Notes: generated by a model not told the origin, from the sequence alone. A stretch of 64,000 bases of DNA from Spirochaetales bacterium (GCA_024233935.1 JACKOY010000001.1:485959-549958); one strand, 5' to 3'; shown: positions 42,447 to 51,767, counted from the first letter of the stretch. Translations and numbers: made by a program.

Positions 42447-43790
42447 TCAGAGTTTGATGCTTTGCCACTCTCCGCGTTTCCAGAGAAAAAAGAACGTCAA
42501 CCCCAGAAGACTACGATAGGCCAGGTTGGCGAGCCAGACTGCCAGAAGTCCGCCGTTCAAAAACTGCACAATGATGAAAGCCGCGGGCAAAAAAAACAGC
42601 CATTGATAGGCCACTGCGGCCAGCATCACACGCTTGTTGTCCCCCGCACCGAAAAGCGAGTGCATCAGAACCAGAGAAACACCCTCCAGAAACATGACGG
42701 CGCCGGTGATGCGCAATGGGATCAGGGCAATCGTAATAACATTCGGATCCTGGGTGAAGATGCGTAGCAAGAGCTCCGGGAAAACAACCATCGGCAAACC
42801 CAGAAAGGCCAGAAACATCATGCCGATGCGCGCCACGTCGAAGCCCCAATTCATGGCTTCGCCTGGATCTTTCCGTCCCAGGCTTTCGCCGACCAGAGTT
42901 GCGGCGCCCATGCCGAGTCCCATGCCGGGCAGATAAGCAAACAAGAGCAGGGTGATCATGATGTTTGCCGCCGCCGCCTCGTCACGACCAACCAGTCCGA
43001 GAATAATGAACATGGCGAGCATACCGCCCGAAAAAAATACCTGCTGCACGCCGTTCGGCAAGGCGAGCCGGATGAGTCCCCGCAGGACTTCGGCCGATGG
43101 CCAGGCCGAGAGAAAACCGAAACCACGCATTTGCGTAAGTCCCATTCCGAAATAGATCGCGCTTCCGCACGCAATCGAAATGGCCGATGCCACGCCGGCG
43201 CCCTCGGCGCCCAGCTCCGGCGCGCCCCAGTTTCCAAAAATAAACGCGTAGTTACAGCCGATGTTGACCATGTGCATAATGACAATCGTCCCCATGTAAA
43301 TGTGGGACTTCTTGATTCCATTCCAGAAGCCACGAAACGAGAAGTTGACGCCGACCAGGGCAGCCGCAATCAACCGCGCCCGCAGATAAGGGACGCCGGC
43401 GGCGATCACCGCCGGATCATCAATAAAAAACGGAAAGAAGAGAGGAGTGGCCCAATACAGCAAGATCGAAAGCGGAACTCCGATCAGTATCGAAAGCAGG
43501 ATGCCTCCGTTCAGGGGCACCGCCGCCACATCGGGCCGTCCTTCGCCCATGCGTCGCGCGGCGATGGCCTGCACTCCGACGGACAGGCCCATAATAAAAG
43601 CAATGCTTAAGAAGTTCGCGAAGCTTCCGTAACCGACCGCAGCCTGCGCAATCGTACCTTCCGTTCCTTCTCCCACGCGACCGACCATCGCGGTGTCGAC
43701 CAGATTCAAAATATTCTGAGAGAGCATGCCCCCCATGATGGGTAACGACAGGGAAAGTACCTGACGGACGCGGGTGCGGGAGAGCGGCAT
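42447..43790 (-). CDS. MATE family efflux transporter
   Basis: A 447-residue, about 12-helix MATE transporter. The N-terminal LSLSLPIMGGMLSQNILNLVDTAMVGRVG and the second-half counterpart LIRLALPNGVQQVFFSGGMLAMFIILGLVG show the family's internal two-fold repeat. It exports cationic drugs or metabolites in exchange for Na+ or H+. The ATG at 43790 is favoured over the GTG at 43814. The 82-base gap to the divergent oxidoreductase gene holds both promoters. It probably forms an operon with the GNAT gene. Confidence 0.88.
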   Translation of the reverse strand: MPLSRTRVRQVLSLSLPIMGGMLSQNILNLVDTAMVGRVGEGTEGTIAQAAVGYGSFANFLSIAFIMGLSVGVQAIAARRMGEGRPDVAAVPLNGGILLSILIGVPLSILLYWATPLFFPFFIDDPAVIAAGVPYLRARLIAAALVGVNFSFRGFWNGIKKSHIYMGTIVIMHMVNIGCNYAFIFGNWGAPELGAEGAGVASAISIACGSAIYFGMGLTQMRGFGFLSAWPSAEVLRGLIRLALPNGVQQVFFSGGMLAMFIILGLVGRDEAAAANIMITLLLFAYLPGMGLGMGAATLVGESLGRKDPGEAMNWGFDVARIGMMFLAFLGLPMVVFPELLLRIFTQDPNVITIALIPLRITGAVMFLEGVSLVLMHSLFGAGDNKRVMLAAVAYQWLFFLPAAFIIVQFLNGGLLAVWLANLAYRSLLGLTFFFLWKRGEWQSIKL

Positions 43791-43872
43791 CTCATGAAAA
43801 AAATCCTGCCGCACCTTGCGTCAAACCCAAACATTCTTGCCCTGAATCGCGCCGGCCTCAGCATGCGGGACC

Positions 43873-45468
43873 ATGCTGGAGGCGCTGATTGTCGGCAGTG
43901 GATTTGGCGGGGCAGTCATGGCGGCGCGTCTGGGTCGTCGCTGGCCCGGCGCGGTCGCACTGCTCGAACGCGGGCGACGTTACGGTCCCGGGGAGTTCGC
44001 CCGCGAACCCGGCGCCTGGAGTCGCAACTTTCGCACGCCCGGGAACGACGGCCTTTTCGATGTGGAGCAGCATTCGGGCCTGGACGTGGTGCGCGCTTCC
44101 GGTTTTGGCGGGGGCTCGCTTATTTATGCCAACGTGATGCTCGAACCACCTCCCCACGTTTTGAATCAGAGCGCCTGGCAGCCGGTCGGAGGACCCCCGG
44201 CTTTGCGAAGGTACTATGATGTTGTCCGTTCGGTGCTCAATGTCAGGCCGGTTCCGCAAGGCCATGGTCGCACAGAGCTTTTTGAAAAGGCCGCCGCGGC
44301 CCTGGGGCGCCCTGCGCTCGCGGTCGATGTCGCTGTGAATTTTGCTGCGCCGGGGGAAAGCGTGCAGAATCGGTACGGCGCCTCCCAGAGCGGCTGCACG
44401 TATTGCGGGGAGTGTGACATCGGGTGTAATCTGCACGCGAAGAACACGCTTGACCTGAACTATCTTTTCGTGGCGGAGCACAAGCACGGCGTGAGTATGC
44501 TGACGGGACATGAGGCCACGGACCTCGTGCCTTTGAACGCCCGCGGCGAAATCGACAGTCGCGAACGGGGCGCCCACGGATTTCGGGTTTTTGTCCTGCG
44601 CGACGGCCAGCGTCACCATTACGACGCCAGGCGTGTTGTGCTTTCCTGCGGCGCCACCGGCACCACGGCCTTCCTGTTGCGTTGCCGCGATCGCGAGGGC
44701 AGCCTGCCGTACCTCAGCGCAACGTTGGGCCAGGCGATGTCCGGTAACGGCGACTTTGCGGGCGTGAGTCTGGGCCACGAAGACGTAACCGAAGCCGTAG
44801 CCGGTCCGGTCATCACGCGGGCGATTGACTTTGGCCTGTTTGAAAACGGACCCGCGCCGTTTATTATGGAGGACGCCGCCATGCCCCCGATGCTTGCCTG
44901 GTACGCGGAGGGATGGCGTTTGCGCGCCCCCGGGCCCAGGACGCTGGCACGTATTGCCGCTTTGCTCTTTCGTCGCGCTGGTCCCGGCCAGTTTCTTTCC
45001 GGGCTCATGGCAGCCGGCGCCACCAGTCGTATGGCGATCCATCTGTGCATGGGCCTGGATGATTCAAACGGCGTCATGGGTCTTGATCGCAGGGGACGGC
45101 CGCGTTTGCGCTTCCCGGCTTTTAAGAATCGCAGGTTGTACCGCGCCATGGTCCGTGAGACTCGCAACTTTGCGCGCGTGGTGGGTGCCAAAGCCCGTTT
45201 TGTTCCGGGGTACGCCTGGCCGTATCGGCGCGCGGTTACCGTGCACGCCCTCGGTGGATGCGCTCTGGGTAAAGATCCCGTGCACGCCGTTGCTGATGTT
45301 ACGCCCGGGCGGTTCGGTGCGTTGTTTGGTTACGAATCCCTGTACGTCGCCGATGGTGCTCTGTGCCCTGTGGCGGTCGGCGCCAATCCGGCTCTGACCA
45401 TAGCGGCTCTCAGTGAGCGTGTGGCCCATGAGCTTACCGCCATTGAGCCCGACGCCGGGTTGCACTGA
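43873..45468 (+). CDS. GMC-type FAD oxidoreductase with a ferredoxin-like cysteine motif (cholesterol-oxidase-like)
   Basis: 531 residues. VGSGFGGAVMAAR (about 7-19) is the FAD-binding Rossmann loop and ASGFGGGSLIYAN (about 75-87) is the second flavin motif. The Cys motif CTYCGECDIGC (C175, C178, C181, C185) followed by AKNTLDLNYL is the signature of the cholesterol-oxidase/ChoD-like branch, whose members oxidise sterols or related alcohols. The C-terminal HALGGCALG and the final GANPALTIAALSERVA fit. Whether a cluster binds the cysteines is unclear. It is followed after 12 bases by a metallophosphoesterase gene. Confidence 0.85.
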   Translation: MLEALIVGSGFGGAVMAARLGRRWPGAVALLERGRRYGPGEFAREPGAWSRNFRTPGNDGLFDVEQHSGLDVVRASGFGGGSLIYANVMLEPPPHVLNQSAWQPVGGPPALRRYYDVVRSVLNVRPVPQGHGRTELFEKAAAALGRPALAVDVAVNFAAPGESVQNRYGASQSGCTYCGECDIGCNLHAKNTLDLNYLFVAEHKHGVSMLTGHEATDLVPLNARGEIDSRERGAHGFRVFVLRDGQRHHYDARRVVLSCGATGTTAFLLRCRDREGSLPYLSATLGQAMSGNGDFAGVSLGHEDVTEAVAGPVITRAIDFGLFENGPAPFIMEDAAMPPMLAWYAEGWRLRAPGPRTLARIAALLFRRAGPGQFLSGLMAAGATSRMAIHLCMGLDDSNGVMGLDRRGRPRLRFPAFKNRRLYRAMVRETRNFARVVGAKARFVPGYAWPYRRAVTVHALGGCALGKDPVHAVADVTPGRFGALFGYESLYVADGALCPVAVGANPALTIAALSERVAHELTAIEPDAGLH

Positions 45469-45480
45469 ATTCCGAGCAAG

Positions 45481-47859
45481 ATGGCACGCAAAAAACGAAA
45501 GGCACGTTCGTCCCAACGGTCCGTTCCGCGGGGCGGCATTCGGCGGCGTTATTTTCCGGCCGCGGGAATTCGGCGACCCATGGTGCCCTGGTTTAATCCC
45601 TGGGTGCTGGTGCTCACGGCCGTAGACCTGTTCAAGTCCTGGATTGTCGATACCCAGATCGATACCCGCGAGCTACAGGTTGTTTCGGAAAGACAGCATC
45701 GGGGCGGGTCGTCGTCCGCCGAAGGCAGTGTGCGCGCATATAAGATGCCGGCTTCCGGAGAGTTCTATTTCGACTTTCTGGCGGACACCGGCGACGGATG
45801 GGATTCGACCTACAGCGTGGCCAGCCTTCTGGCCCGCGATCGTCTTCGCGTGCGTCGGCTCAGGGACTCGACCCACGCGCGATTTTTGCCGCGCGGCGCC
45901 TTTGTGGTGATCGGCGGGGATCTGGTCTACCCGACCGCGGACGATGACGAGTACCGGAGTCGTTTTGTGCGGCCCTTCGCCTACGCCTGGGAATGGTTCT
46001 GGCGCCGCGGCACGGCCCTCGAAGGCGAAGCGGGACCCGGCTATCTCAAACCCGCCCAGGAACCGCGCATCTACGCCATCCCCGGGAACCACGACTGGTA
46101 CGATTGCCTGAGCGCGTTTCGGGCGCGCTTCTGCAATTCGGATAACCCGCGTCTGGTTGGACTCTGGCGCACGGATCAAAGTCGAAGTTACTTTGCGATT
46201 TCGCTGCCCGAGAAATGGATGCTGCTTGCGATCGATACGGGCCTCGATCACACTCTTGATAATGAGCAGTTCAACTACTTTACGGAGGTTGTTTCCGGCC
46301 TTACGTCCGCGCATCGCATTATACTTGTGGCTGCGGAACCGGACTGGGTCTTCGGAGGCGTGCAGAACAACAAGGTCTACCGGCTTTACCAGATGCTCGA
46401 GCGCCGATTGAACGAAGTGTTCGAGACGCGTGGAGAAAAGCCGCCCCGCATCTGGCTCAATCTTTCCGGCGACATTCACAATTATCAGCATTACCGCCGG
46501 CTTCCGCTCAAGGAAATTCGGTCCCGGTTTATCCTGCTTTTGCGGCGGCGCCTGTTTCGTCGGTGGTTGAAAAGCGGTTCTGTCGACACCAGACCGGCCG
46601 AACGGGAACTGGAACATATCGCCGAGAACTACTATGAACGTCACAAGATCGTGTCCGGCGGGGGCGGGGCGTTTTTGCATCCCAATCATGGGGACACAAG
46701 GCGCTGGATGCGTGCGATTCCGCGTTGGTCGGACCGGTTGGGTCGCGAATCGGACGAGCGCATTGCCGAAGTTCCCATCGCCGATCATTATGAACTTGTG
46801 AAGCGTTTCCCGGAAGAGCGTGAGTCCTTCTGGCTCTCGCTCAAAAGCGCACTGCTGTTCTACTTCAATAATAAGCTGCTCGCGGCGAACATCGGGCTCT
46901 TGTTTGCCTTTATGGGGCGCACCATCAAGGACATGCTGCATGACTCACGCGTGTCCTTCGCGTCGATGGCGGACTTCATGGCGACCCTTCCGGCCTTCGT
47001 GCAAACTCTGCCGGTATCCACGGTCGTCGTGAGCATCGGGCTTTTGATTGGTCTGACGCTGTGGCCCAATCCTGTGCGGCGCTTTCGGGAGATGCGCCTG
47101 GTGAACCTGGCCGGTTTTGGTCACGGGCTTATTCAGCTGATCATCGTATTTGGTGTTTATGGAGCGCTCTTTGATTTGTTCTATTCGCCCTGGGGTGCGG
47201 AGTTCTACGCAACCCTCTACTGTCATGGCTGCGATTTGCCGGTGTTTTCCTGGACCGGGCCGATTCACAGCTACTTCTGCGCCAGTGAAGCCATGATGCA
47301 GAAAGCGACCCTGCCGGCCTTTCAACGCATTGCATTGCCGCTGGCACAGTTTGCCATCGCGGGGGCTCTGGGCACTTTTGTGTTGGGGCTATCGTTTTTC
47401 GTGTACTTAAATGTGTTTCGGGACAACCACAACGACGCCTTTGCCCACGCCAGCCTGAACACTCACAAGAACTTTCTGAGGCTGCGGATCGAGGAGGGCG
47501 GTCGGCTTACGATCTTTCCGATCGGCTTTGAAAAGCCCGTTACGTATACGCATCCGGCGCGCGAAGAACTGGATCCTTCGACCTGGGATTTGAGTCTGCT
47601 CGACGAATCCGATCGGGCAGCGATCCGCGGCTTACGCGGCGAAGAAAAAGACCAGGCGTTGGTGGATCTCATCGAATGGGACCGCAAAGAAAGCTACTCG
47701 CCTGCCGGGGAACGGTCGATCGCCTACCAAAGGATCGATCCCTTTCTTATTGAAGAGCCGATCGTGATTGATCCTGATGCGACGCCTCCCCGGAAAGCGC
47801 GCCCTCGCAAGCGCGCTCCGAAACGAAAGAAGGGCGCTGCTCGAACAACACGGCCGTGA
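45481..47859 (+). CDS. Large membrane metallophosphoesterase
   Basis: 792 residues. The catalytic part (about 97-400) carries the calcineurin-like metal ligands: LADTGD (D102), GGDLVYP (D147), GNHDWYD (202-208, with N203 and H204) and SGDIHNY near residue 335. Four or five membrane helices follow (around 460-480, 505-530, 545-575 and 620-650), then a cytoplasmic region and a Lys/Arg/Pro-rich C-terminus. The N-terminal 30 residues are also strongly basic. This layout matches large bacterial calcineurin-like proteins of unknown substrate. It begins 12 bases after the GMC oxidoreductase gene, and its last 60 bases are partly duplicated downstream. Confidence 0.8.
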   Translation: MARKKRKARSSQRSVPRGGIRRRYFPAAGIRRPMVPWFNPWVLVLTAVDLFKSWIVDTQIDTRELQVVSERQHRGGSSSAEGSVRAYKMPASGEFYFDFLADTGDGWDSTYSVASLLARDRLRVRRLRDSTHARFLPRGAFVVIGGDLVYPTADDDEYRSRFVRPFAYAWEWFWRRGTALEGEAGPGYLKPAQEPRIYAIPGNHDWYDCLSAFRARFCNSDNPRLVGLWRTDQSRSYFAISLPEKWMLLAIDTGLDHTLDNEQFNYFTEVVSGLTSAHRIILVAAEPDWVFGGVQNNKVYRLYQMLERRLNEVFETRGEKPPRIWLNLSGDIHNYQHYRRLPLKEIRSRFILLLRRRLFRRWLKSGSVDTRPAERELEHIAENYYERHKIVSGGGGAFLHPNHGDTRRWMRAIPRWSDRLGRESDERIAEVPIADHYELVKRFPEERESFWLSLKSALLFYFNNKLLAANIGLLFAFMGRTIKDMLHDSRVSFASMADFMATLPAFVQTLPVSTVVVSIGLLIGLTLWPNPVRRFREMRLVNLAGFGHGLIQLIIVFGVYGALFDLFYSPWGAEFYATLYCHGCDLPVFSWTGPIHSYFCASEAMMQKATLPAFQRIALPLAQFAIAGALGTFVLGLSFFVYLNVFRDNHNDAFAHASLNTHKNFLRLRIEEGGRLTIFPIGFEKPVTYTHPAREELDPSTWDLSLLDESDRAAIRGLRGEEKDQALVDLIEWDRKESYSPAGERSIAYQRIDPFLIEEPIVIDPDATPPRKARPRKRAPKRKKGAARTTRP
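47796..47840 (+). repeat. Copy 1 of a duplicated hairpin-containing segment inside the metallophosphoesterase gene end
   Basis: AGCGCGC (47796-47802) pairs with GCGCGCT (47811-47817) around loop CCTCGCAA. The segment is repeated 142 bases downstream with 40 of 44 bases the same. Confidence 0.75.
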
Positions 47860-47937
47860 CGCCAAACTGGCTTTAAGCACGCCGGCAGGTTGACCGCGCA
47901 CCGGGGCGGAAGCATGATTCATTCCGTGATGCCCTAC

Positions 47938-47982
47938 GGCGCGCCCTCGCAAGCGCGCCTCGAAACGAAAGAAGGCCGCTAC
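47938..47982 (+). repeat. Copy 2 of the duplicated hairpin segment, in the intergenic region
   Basis: GGCGCGC (47938-47944) pairs with GCGCGCC (47953-47959) around the same CCTCGCAA loop. Relative to copy 1 the closing pair changes from A-T to G-C on both sides, so the stem is kept. It may be a remnant of a gene-end duplication or a structural element. The rest of the 185-base gap (47860-48044) shows nothing else. Confidence 0.75.
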
Positions 47983-48044
47983 CTAAAAAATTGCGGCCCT
48001 GCTTCGAGAAGGCGTTGCACGTTGTCGTTGTTCGGCCGCCGGCC

Positions 48045-49196
48045 CTAAAACAGAATCTGAAACTCCACGCCGCCCGAACGCATACGATCGTAGGCTGGAG
48101 GCGGGATGGGCCCCTGATCGTCGAGGGAAGAGACCGCCAGGGCGTTGGCCAGGCTGCTGGTGCTTCCGGAAAGTGTGCCGATCAAGAGCGCATTGCTCTG
48201 TTCGGTGGCCGTGTCGGAAATGACACGGATCGCGGTGACCTTCATCGAAACGTCGCTGTAGTAAACGCGCACGGCAATATTGTCGTTCAGGCGATACGCA
48301 AGCCCGATGCCGGCCGCATATCCGGTGGATTCCAGGGCGAAACCGCGTTCCTCTTTGACCTCTCCGGGCAGAGTGAACGAACCGATGGTTGTAAACGTAC
48401 TCCCCTTGAGTTTGTGCGTGCCGATGCCAACGCCGTAGCGATACTCCACGCTGACATCGGTCGCAATTGCGTCGGTAATATCGAAACGGTGCACAAGGCC
48501 CGCCAGAATATTGGCCGAACTCTGCGTATGATCCAGACTTGCCAGCTCGCTGATGCCGGTCAAAGGAAAGGTCGTGCTGCTGGTTGAAAGCGAACCCTGA
48601 CGAAAGGCGGTTCGGTCGAGCGAAATGTCGTCGTGTTGCAATACGAGCCCGATGCGAAAGCCCAGGCCCGCCATGAAGGCGTTGTTATCGAAAAAGTAGA
48701 TTTCGTGGTCGTAGCCCAGCGTGTAGCGATTCATGCGGGCCGGATCGTACTCGAACAGCTCCACCTGATCGAGCGCGGTAGCGGTGCTGCCGGAACCCGA
48801 AGTGGTGGTCGTGCGCTGGAAGGTGGACTGCCCGCCCGAGTTCGCGGTTACATAACCCAGGGTCAGGTTGCCGCGGGAGTCTCCGCCAAAGCTGAAACCC
48901 AGGTCCACTCCGGCGGCGCTGTGAACCCGATAGCCGCCCGGGTCTGGTGTAAAGGCCGCAAGCCCGGTCCCGGTCGAGTTGCTGTTCAGAAGCCGGCTGT
49001 TCAAAAGCTGGTGCGCAAAGCGCAGAGCGGTGCTGTCCCAATCCACAATCTTGTGGCGCACAAAAAAATAACTGAGTTCTTTTGAAGGCGTGGCCTGCTC
49101 GGGTTCGATCGGAGGCGGGGTTGGTTCTTCCGGCTCCTGGGCCAGCAGGGCCAGGGGAAAGAGCAGTAGCAGTGAGGCGGAAGCAATGCGTTTCAT
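48045..49196 (-). CDS. Probable outer membrane beta-barrel protein
   Basis: 383 residues: signal peptide MKRIASASLLLLFPLALLAQ, a proline/glutamate-rich linker (about 21-42), then a beta-barrel-type mature protein with amphipathic strands (GVDLGFSFGGDSRGNLTLGY, MAGLGFRIGLVLQHDD, SVEYRYGVGIGTH, AAGIGLAYRLNDNIAVRVYYSD). It ends FQILF, with the terminal phenylalanine typical of outer-membrane barrels inserted by the BAM complex. Serine/threonine-rich loops are frequent. The specific family is unknown; it could be a porin-like or lipid-transport barrel. Confidence 0.7.
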   Translation of the reverse strand: MKRIASASLLLLFPLALLAQEPEEPTPPPIEPEQATPSKELSYFFVRHKIVDWDSTALRFAHQLLNSRLLNSNSTGTGLAAFTPDPGGYRVHSAAGVDLGFSFGGDSRGNLTLGYVTANSGGQSTFQRTTTTSGSGSTATALDQVELFEYDPARMNRYTLGYDHEIYFFDNNAFMAGLGFRIGLVLQHDDISLDRTAFRQGSLSTSSTTFPLTGISELASLDHTQSSANILAGLVHRFDITDAIATDVSVEYRYGVGIGTHKLKGSTFTTIGSFTLPGEVKEERGFALESTGYAAGIGLAYRLNDNIAVRVYYSDVSMKVTAIRVISDTATEQSNALLIGTLSGSTSSLANALAVSSLDDQGPIPPPAYDRMRSGGVEFQILF

Positions 49197-49802
49197 GGAA
49201 TTCTCCGATCGAACCGGTTAGTTGGCGAGTCTGCCGGGAACAGACAGTAAGTAAATCAATATAAACATATATAGTATGGCAACTTCAGGCCGGCCGTGGT
49301 CTGCTTGCGAGCAACGCGGTTGCGTTTCGCGACTCCCGGCCGGGCGAACGTTGCGATTCCACACGACTCTGTCTGTCGCCATTGGAGGTATTTGTCTGCT
49401 TCGCCCGGCATTAGGTTCAACTTTTTTACAAAAATGTTCTCGTGCCGCGGGCCTTGCCACCGGGCGTTGTGGGCGGCGCGTCCTGCCGGGCCGGGGCGGT
49501 CAGCGGAACCGATGAAGGCCATTGCCCCATCCGTTTGCCCCGGGCGCGCGTCGCGCCTTTCTGGGTCGACCTGACGGGGTTGCCGCATGGCGGAAAAGCT
49601 AGCACTTCTCTAACAAAGAATGCGAAACCCCCCGAACAGGGGGCGCTACGGGACGTTTCTTAATTGGTTTCGGGCCGCGTCCAGGCTTAGATGTCGGTGG
49701 AGCTCGCTCACGTTTTTTTATTACGGCAGGGCGCGAAAAGTCCGTCTAATTTAGCATAGTGAGCAGTGTCGCCCGGCGGCGAATTCAGCGGGAGATGTTT
49801 TT
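49197..49802. other. 606-base intergenic region with AT-rich island and C/G hairpin
   Basis: Lies between the divergent outer-membrane-protein and GHKL-like genes. An AT-rich island at about 49244-49276 is a plausible minus-strand promoter for the barrel gene. A hairpin CCCCC-GAACA-GGGGG sits at 49629-49643. The segment before 49803 has GGGAGATG near 49791 as a probable ribosome-binding site. I see no convincing ORF, tRNA or known structured RNA in it; frames of up to 110 codons are present on both strands but have no family likeness. Confidence 0.5.
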
Positions 49803-50561
49803 ATGGCCATGACTCAAGAAGAGCTGATCGATCTGGTGCGCAACGGTGTTGCCGAAAACAAGATCATCAGCCTCAAAACATACTATCTCAGCGACTACGG
49901 CGAGATGGTGCTCAAGATTGTCGCCGGTGAGATCCTGCATCGTTTCGGTCGTCCTGATCTTATGGAAGTCGTGTACACGGCGGCCAAAGAACTGATCATG
50001 AACGCAACCAAGGCCAACGTGAAACGCATCGTCTTTCACGAGCGCGGGCTTGATCCCGAAGACGCCCAGGATTACGAAGAAGTTATGAACACCTTCAAGG
50101 CCCAGCTGGTGGAGCAGAAGATTCGTCAGTACAAAGACCGTTTCGTTGAGAACGGTTATCCTGTGATCGCGACCTTCTACTACGATCCCCAGGTCCTGAA
50201 CATCAAAGTCAAAAACAACTTCCGGCTGTACCCGGAGGAAGAACGGCGCATTCGGGAAACTTTTGCCCGCGCAAACAAGTTTTCGGATCTTCTGGATTTC
50301 TATACGCACCACGGGGACAACACCGAGGGTGAAGGGCTCGGAATCACCATGGTGGGAATCCTGCTCGACCAGAGTGGCATTGATCGGCATTGTTTTACGC
50401 TCGCAACCAATCCGGAATACAACGAAACTTCGGCCCGGATCGAAATTCCGCTTCAAGAGAGCTACAAACCGCGCCGCAAGCGTTTCGAAGAAGAAGCGCA
50501 ACGACGTGGTATCTCGAAAGACGAGCTTCGACGGTTGTTCAAGCCTTCTTCCCGTCCCTAA
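49803..50561 (+). CDS. Orphan GHKL-ATPase-like protein
   Basis: 252 residues. An N-box-like AAKELIMNATKAN (about 58-71) and a later glycine-rich GDNTEGEGLGITMVGILLDQSG (about 172-190; compressed here) resemble the ATP-binding G2 box of GHKL ATPases (histidine kinases, MutL, Hsp90). No HisKA phosphoacceptor domain, membrane segment or response regulator is present. It may be a serine-kinase/anti-sigma-type or histidine-kinase-derived domain. A ribosome-binding site precedes the ATG. It is followed by a terminator-like hairpin. Confidence 0.6.
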   Translation: MAMTQEELIDLVRNGVAENKIISLKTYYLSDYGEMVLKIVAGEILHRFGRPDLMEVVYTAAKELIMNATKANVKRIVFHERGLDPEDAQDYEEVMNTFKAQLVEQKIRQYKDRFVENGYPVIATFYYDPQVLNIKVKNNFRLYPEEERRIRETFARANKFSDLLDFYTHHGDNTEGEGLGITMVGILLDQSGIDRHCFTLATNPEYNETSARIEIPLQESYKPRRKRFEEEAQRRGISKDELRRLFKPSSRP

Positions 50562-50591
50562 AAAAGGCGGTCGACTACTGCCCGAGACGCT

Positions 50592-50615
50592 ATCCCTGAA
50601 AGGGCGATTTTTTTT
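50592..50615 (+). terminator. Terminator-like hairpin with T-tract
   Basis: A short stem around CCCTGAAAGGG is followed closely by eight T residues (50608-50615), 31 bases after the GHKL gene stop. The stem is weak (4 bp plus possible outer pairs), so efficiency is uncertain. Confidence 0.5.
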
Positions 50616-50630
50616 GCCGGGAGGCCAGGC

Positions 50631-51767
50631 TTGAGCAGAAGGTCATACGAAGCACATGATCGCGGGCGACGCCTGCGGCCTTTCTGGTTGCCCGCGCTCC
50701 TTGCGCTTTCGGCCTGCACCTGTCAGTCCGGGGACATGGCGATGCTGGGCCAGCATTCCTTCGAGCTGCCCGTGGTGCAGGCGCACGCCTGGTACGACAC
50801 CCGTCATCACAATCCGGACGGAGGTGGTTTTCACAACATCTGGCAGCCGCCGAACGAGTATGCGACCATGAAGGCCGCAGGCTGGCTTTTGGGACGGGCC
50901 TTCACCGGACGCAGCTTTGAACCGATTGCGCATCGTCAGCTGGATCCGGCTGAGCTCGAAAGAAAAATGGCCGAACCCGTGAACCACTTTCGGGTCTACT
51001 GGATGGGGCATTCTTCCGCGCTCATGCGCATTGGCGATAGTCTGGTCCTCACGGATCCCATGTTTTCGCCTCGGGCTTCACCGGTGGGCTTTGCCGGTCC
51101 GGAACGTATCACGCCTTTGCCGCTCCGGCTCGACCAGATCCCGATGCCGGACGTGGTCATCATTTCCCACAATCACTACGATCACCTGGATCAGGCCAGT
51201 ATCACAGAACTCAGCCGTCTGCGTCAGCCGTTGTACCTGGTTCCGCTGGGACTCAAGGCGTTGGTCGAGTCCTGGGGCGCAGCCCATGTGCTGGAACTGG
51301 ACTGGTGGCAGTACGTCGAGGTCGATGGCGTGATCTACACCTGCACACCGGCCCAGCACTTCTCGAGTCGCAGCCCTTTCGATCGCAACGAAACCCTGTG
51401 GGCCAGCTGGGCCATTGAAGATCGAACGAGCGGCACACGCGTGTACTTTGGCGGGGACACGGGATACGCGTCGTTCTTTTCCGACATCGCTCATCGTCTG
51501 GGTTCGCCCGACCTGGCGATGATTCCCGTGGGTGCCTACCAACCGCGCTGGTTCATGCGCGAAGTGCATGTAACTCCCGAAGAGGGGTTGCAGGCTTACC
51601 AGGATCTCGGCGCGACCGAATTTCTTGGCATTCACTGGGGAACATTTGACCTGGCCGACGAACCCCTCACCGAACCCCTCGAACGCGTAAGTCGCTCGGT
51701 CGCGGAGCGCGGCCTGAATCCCAATCGCATCCACCTGCTTGAAGTGGGCGGCAGCCTGGAGCGTTGA
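50631..51767 (+). CDS. NAPE-PLD-like metallo-beta-lactamase-fold lipoprotein
   Basis: 378 residues of the metallo-beta-lactamase fold, resembling N-acylphosphatidylethanolamine phospholipase D. The HxHxDH motif is HNHYDH (H180, H182, D184, H185), preceded by MGHSSALMRIGDSLVLTDP and followed by the GGDTGY and GIHWGTF segments. A signal peptide ends in LSAC (C29), a lipobox, so it is probably a lipoprotein. The start is a TTG at 50631 with GGGAGG 6-7 bases upstream. It may act on phospholipids or amides; the substrate is inferred from family only. Confidence 0.83.
   Translation: MSRRSYEAHDRGRRLRPFWLPALLALSACTCQSGDMAMLGQHSFELPVVQAHAWYDTRHHNPDGGGFHNIWQPPNEYATMKAAGWLLGRAFTGRSFEPIAHRQLDPAELERKMAEPVNHFRVYWMGHSSALMRIGDSLVLTDPMFSPRASPVGFAGPERITPLPLRLDQIPMPDVVIISHNHYDHLDQASITELSRLRQPLYLVPLGLKALVESWGAAHVLELDWWQYVEVDGVIYTCTPAQHFSSRSPFDRNETLWASWAIEDRTSGTRVYFGGDTGYASFFSDIAHRLGSPDLAMIPVGAYQPRWFMREVHVTPEEGLQAYQDLGATEFLGIHWGTFDLADEPLTEPLERVSRSVAERGLNPNRIHLLEVGGSLER

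Noticed and set aside
43858..45042. 394-codon frame opposite the GMC oxidoreductase gene
   Set aside because: Antisense shadow; long only because of the GC-rich codon pattern of the sense gene.
49629..49643. C5/G5 hairpin as a terminator
   Set aside because: The stem is short and no T-tract follows; kept only as a note in the intergenic entry.
49442..49663. 73-codon plus-strand frame in the 606-base intergenic region
   Set aside because: No ribosome-binding site, low-complexity Pro/Gly/Arg composition, no family likeness.
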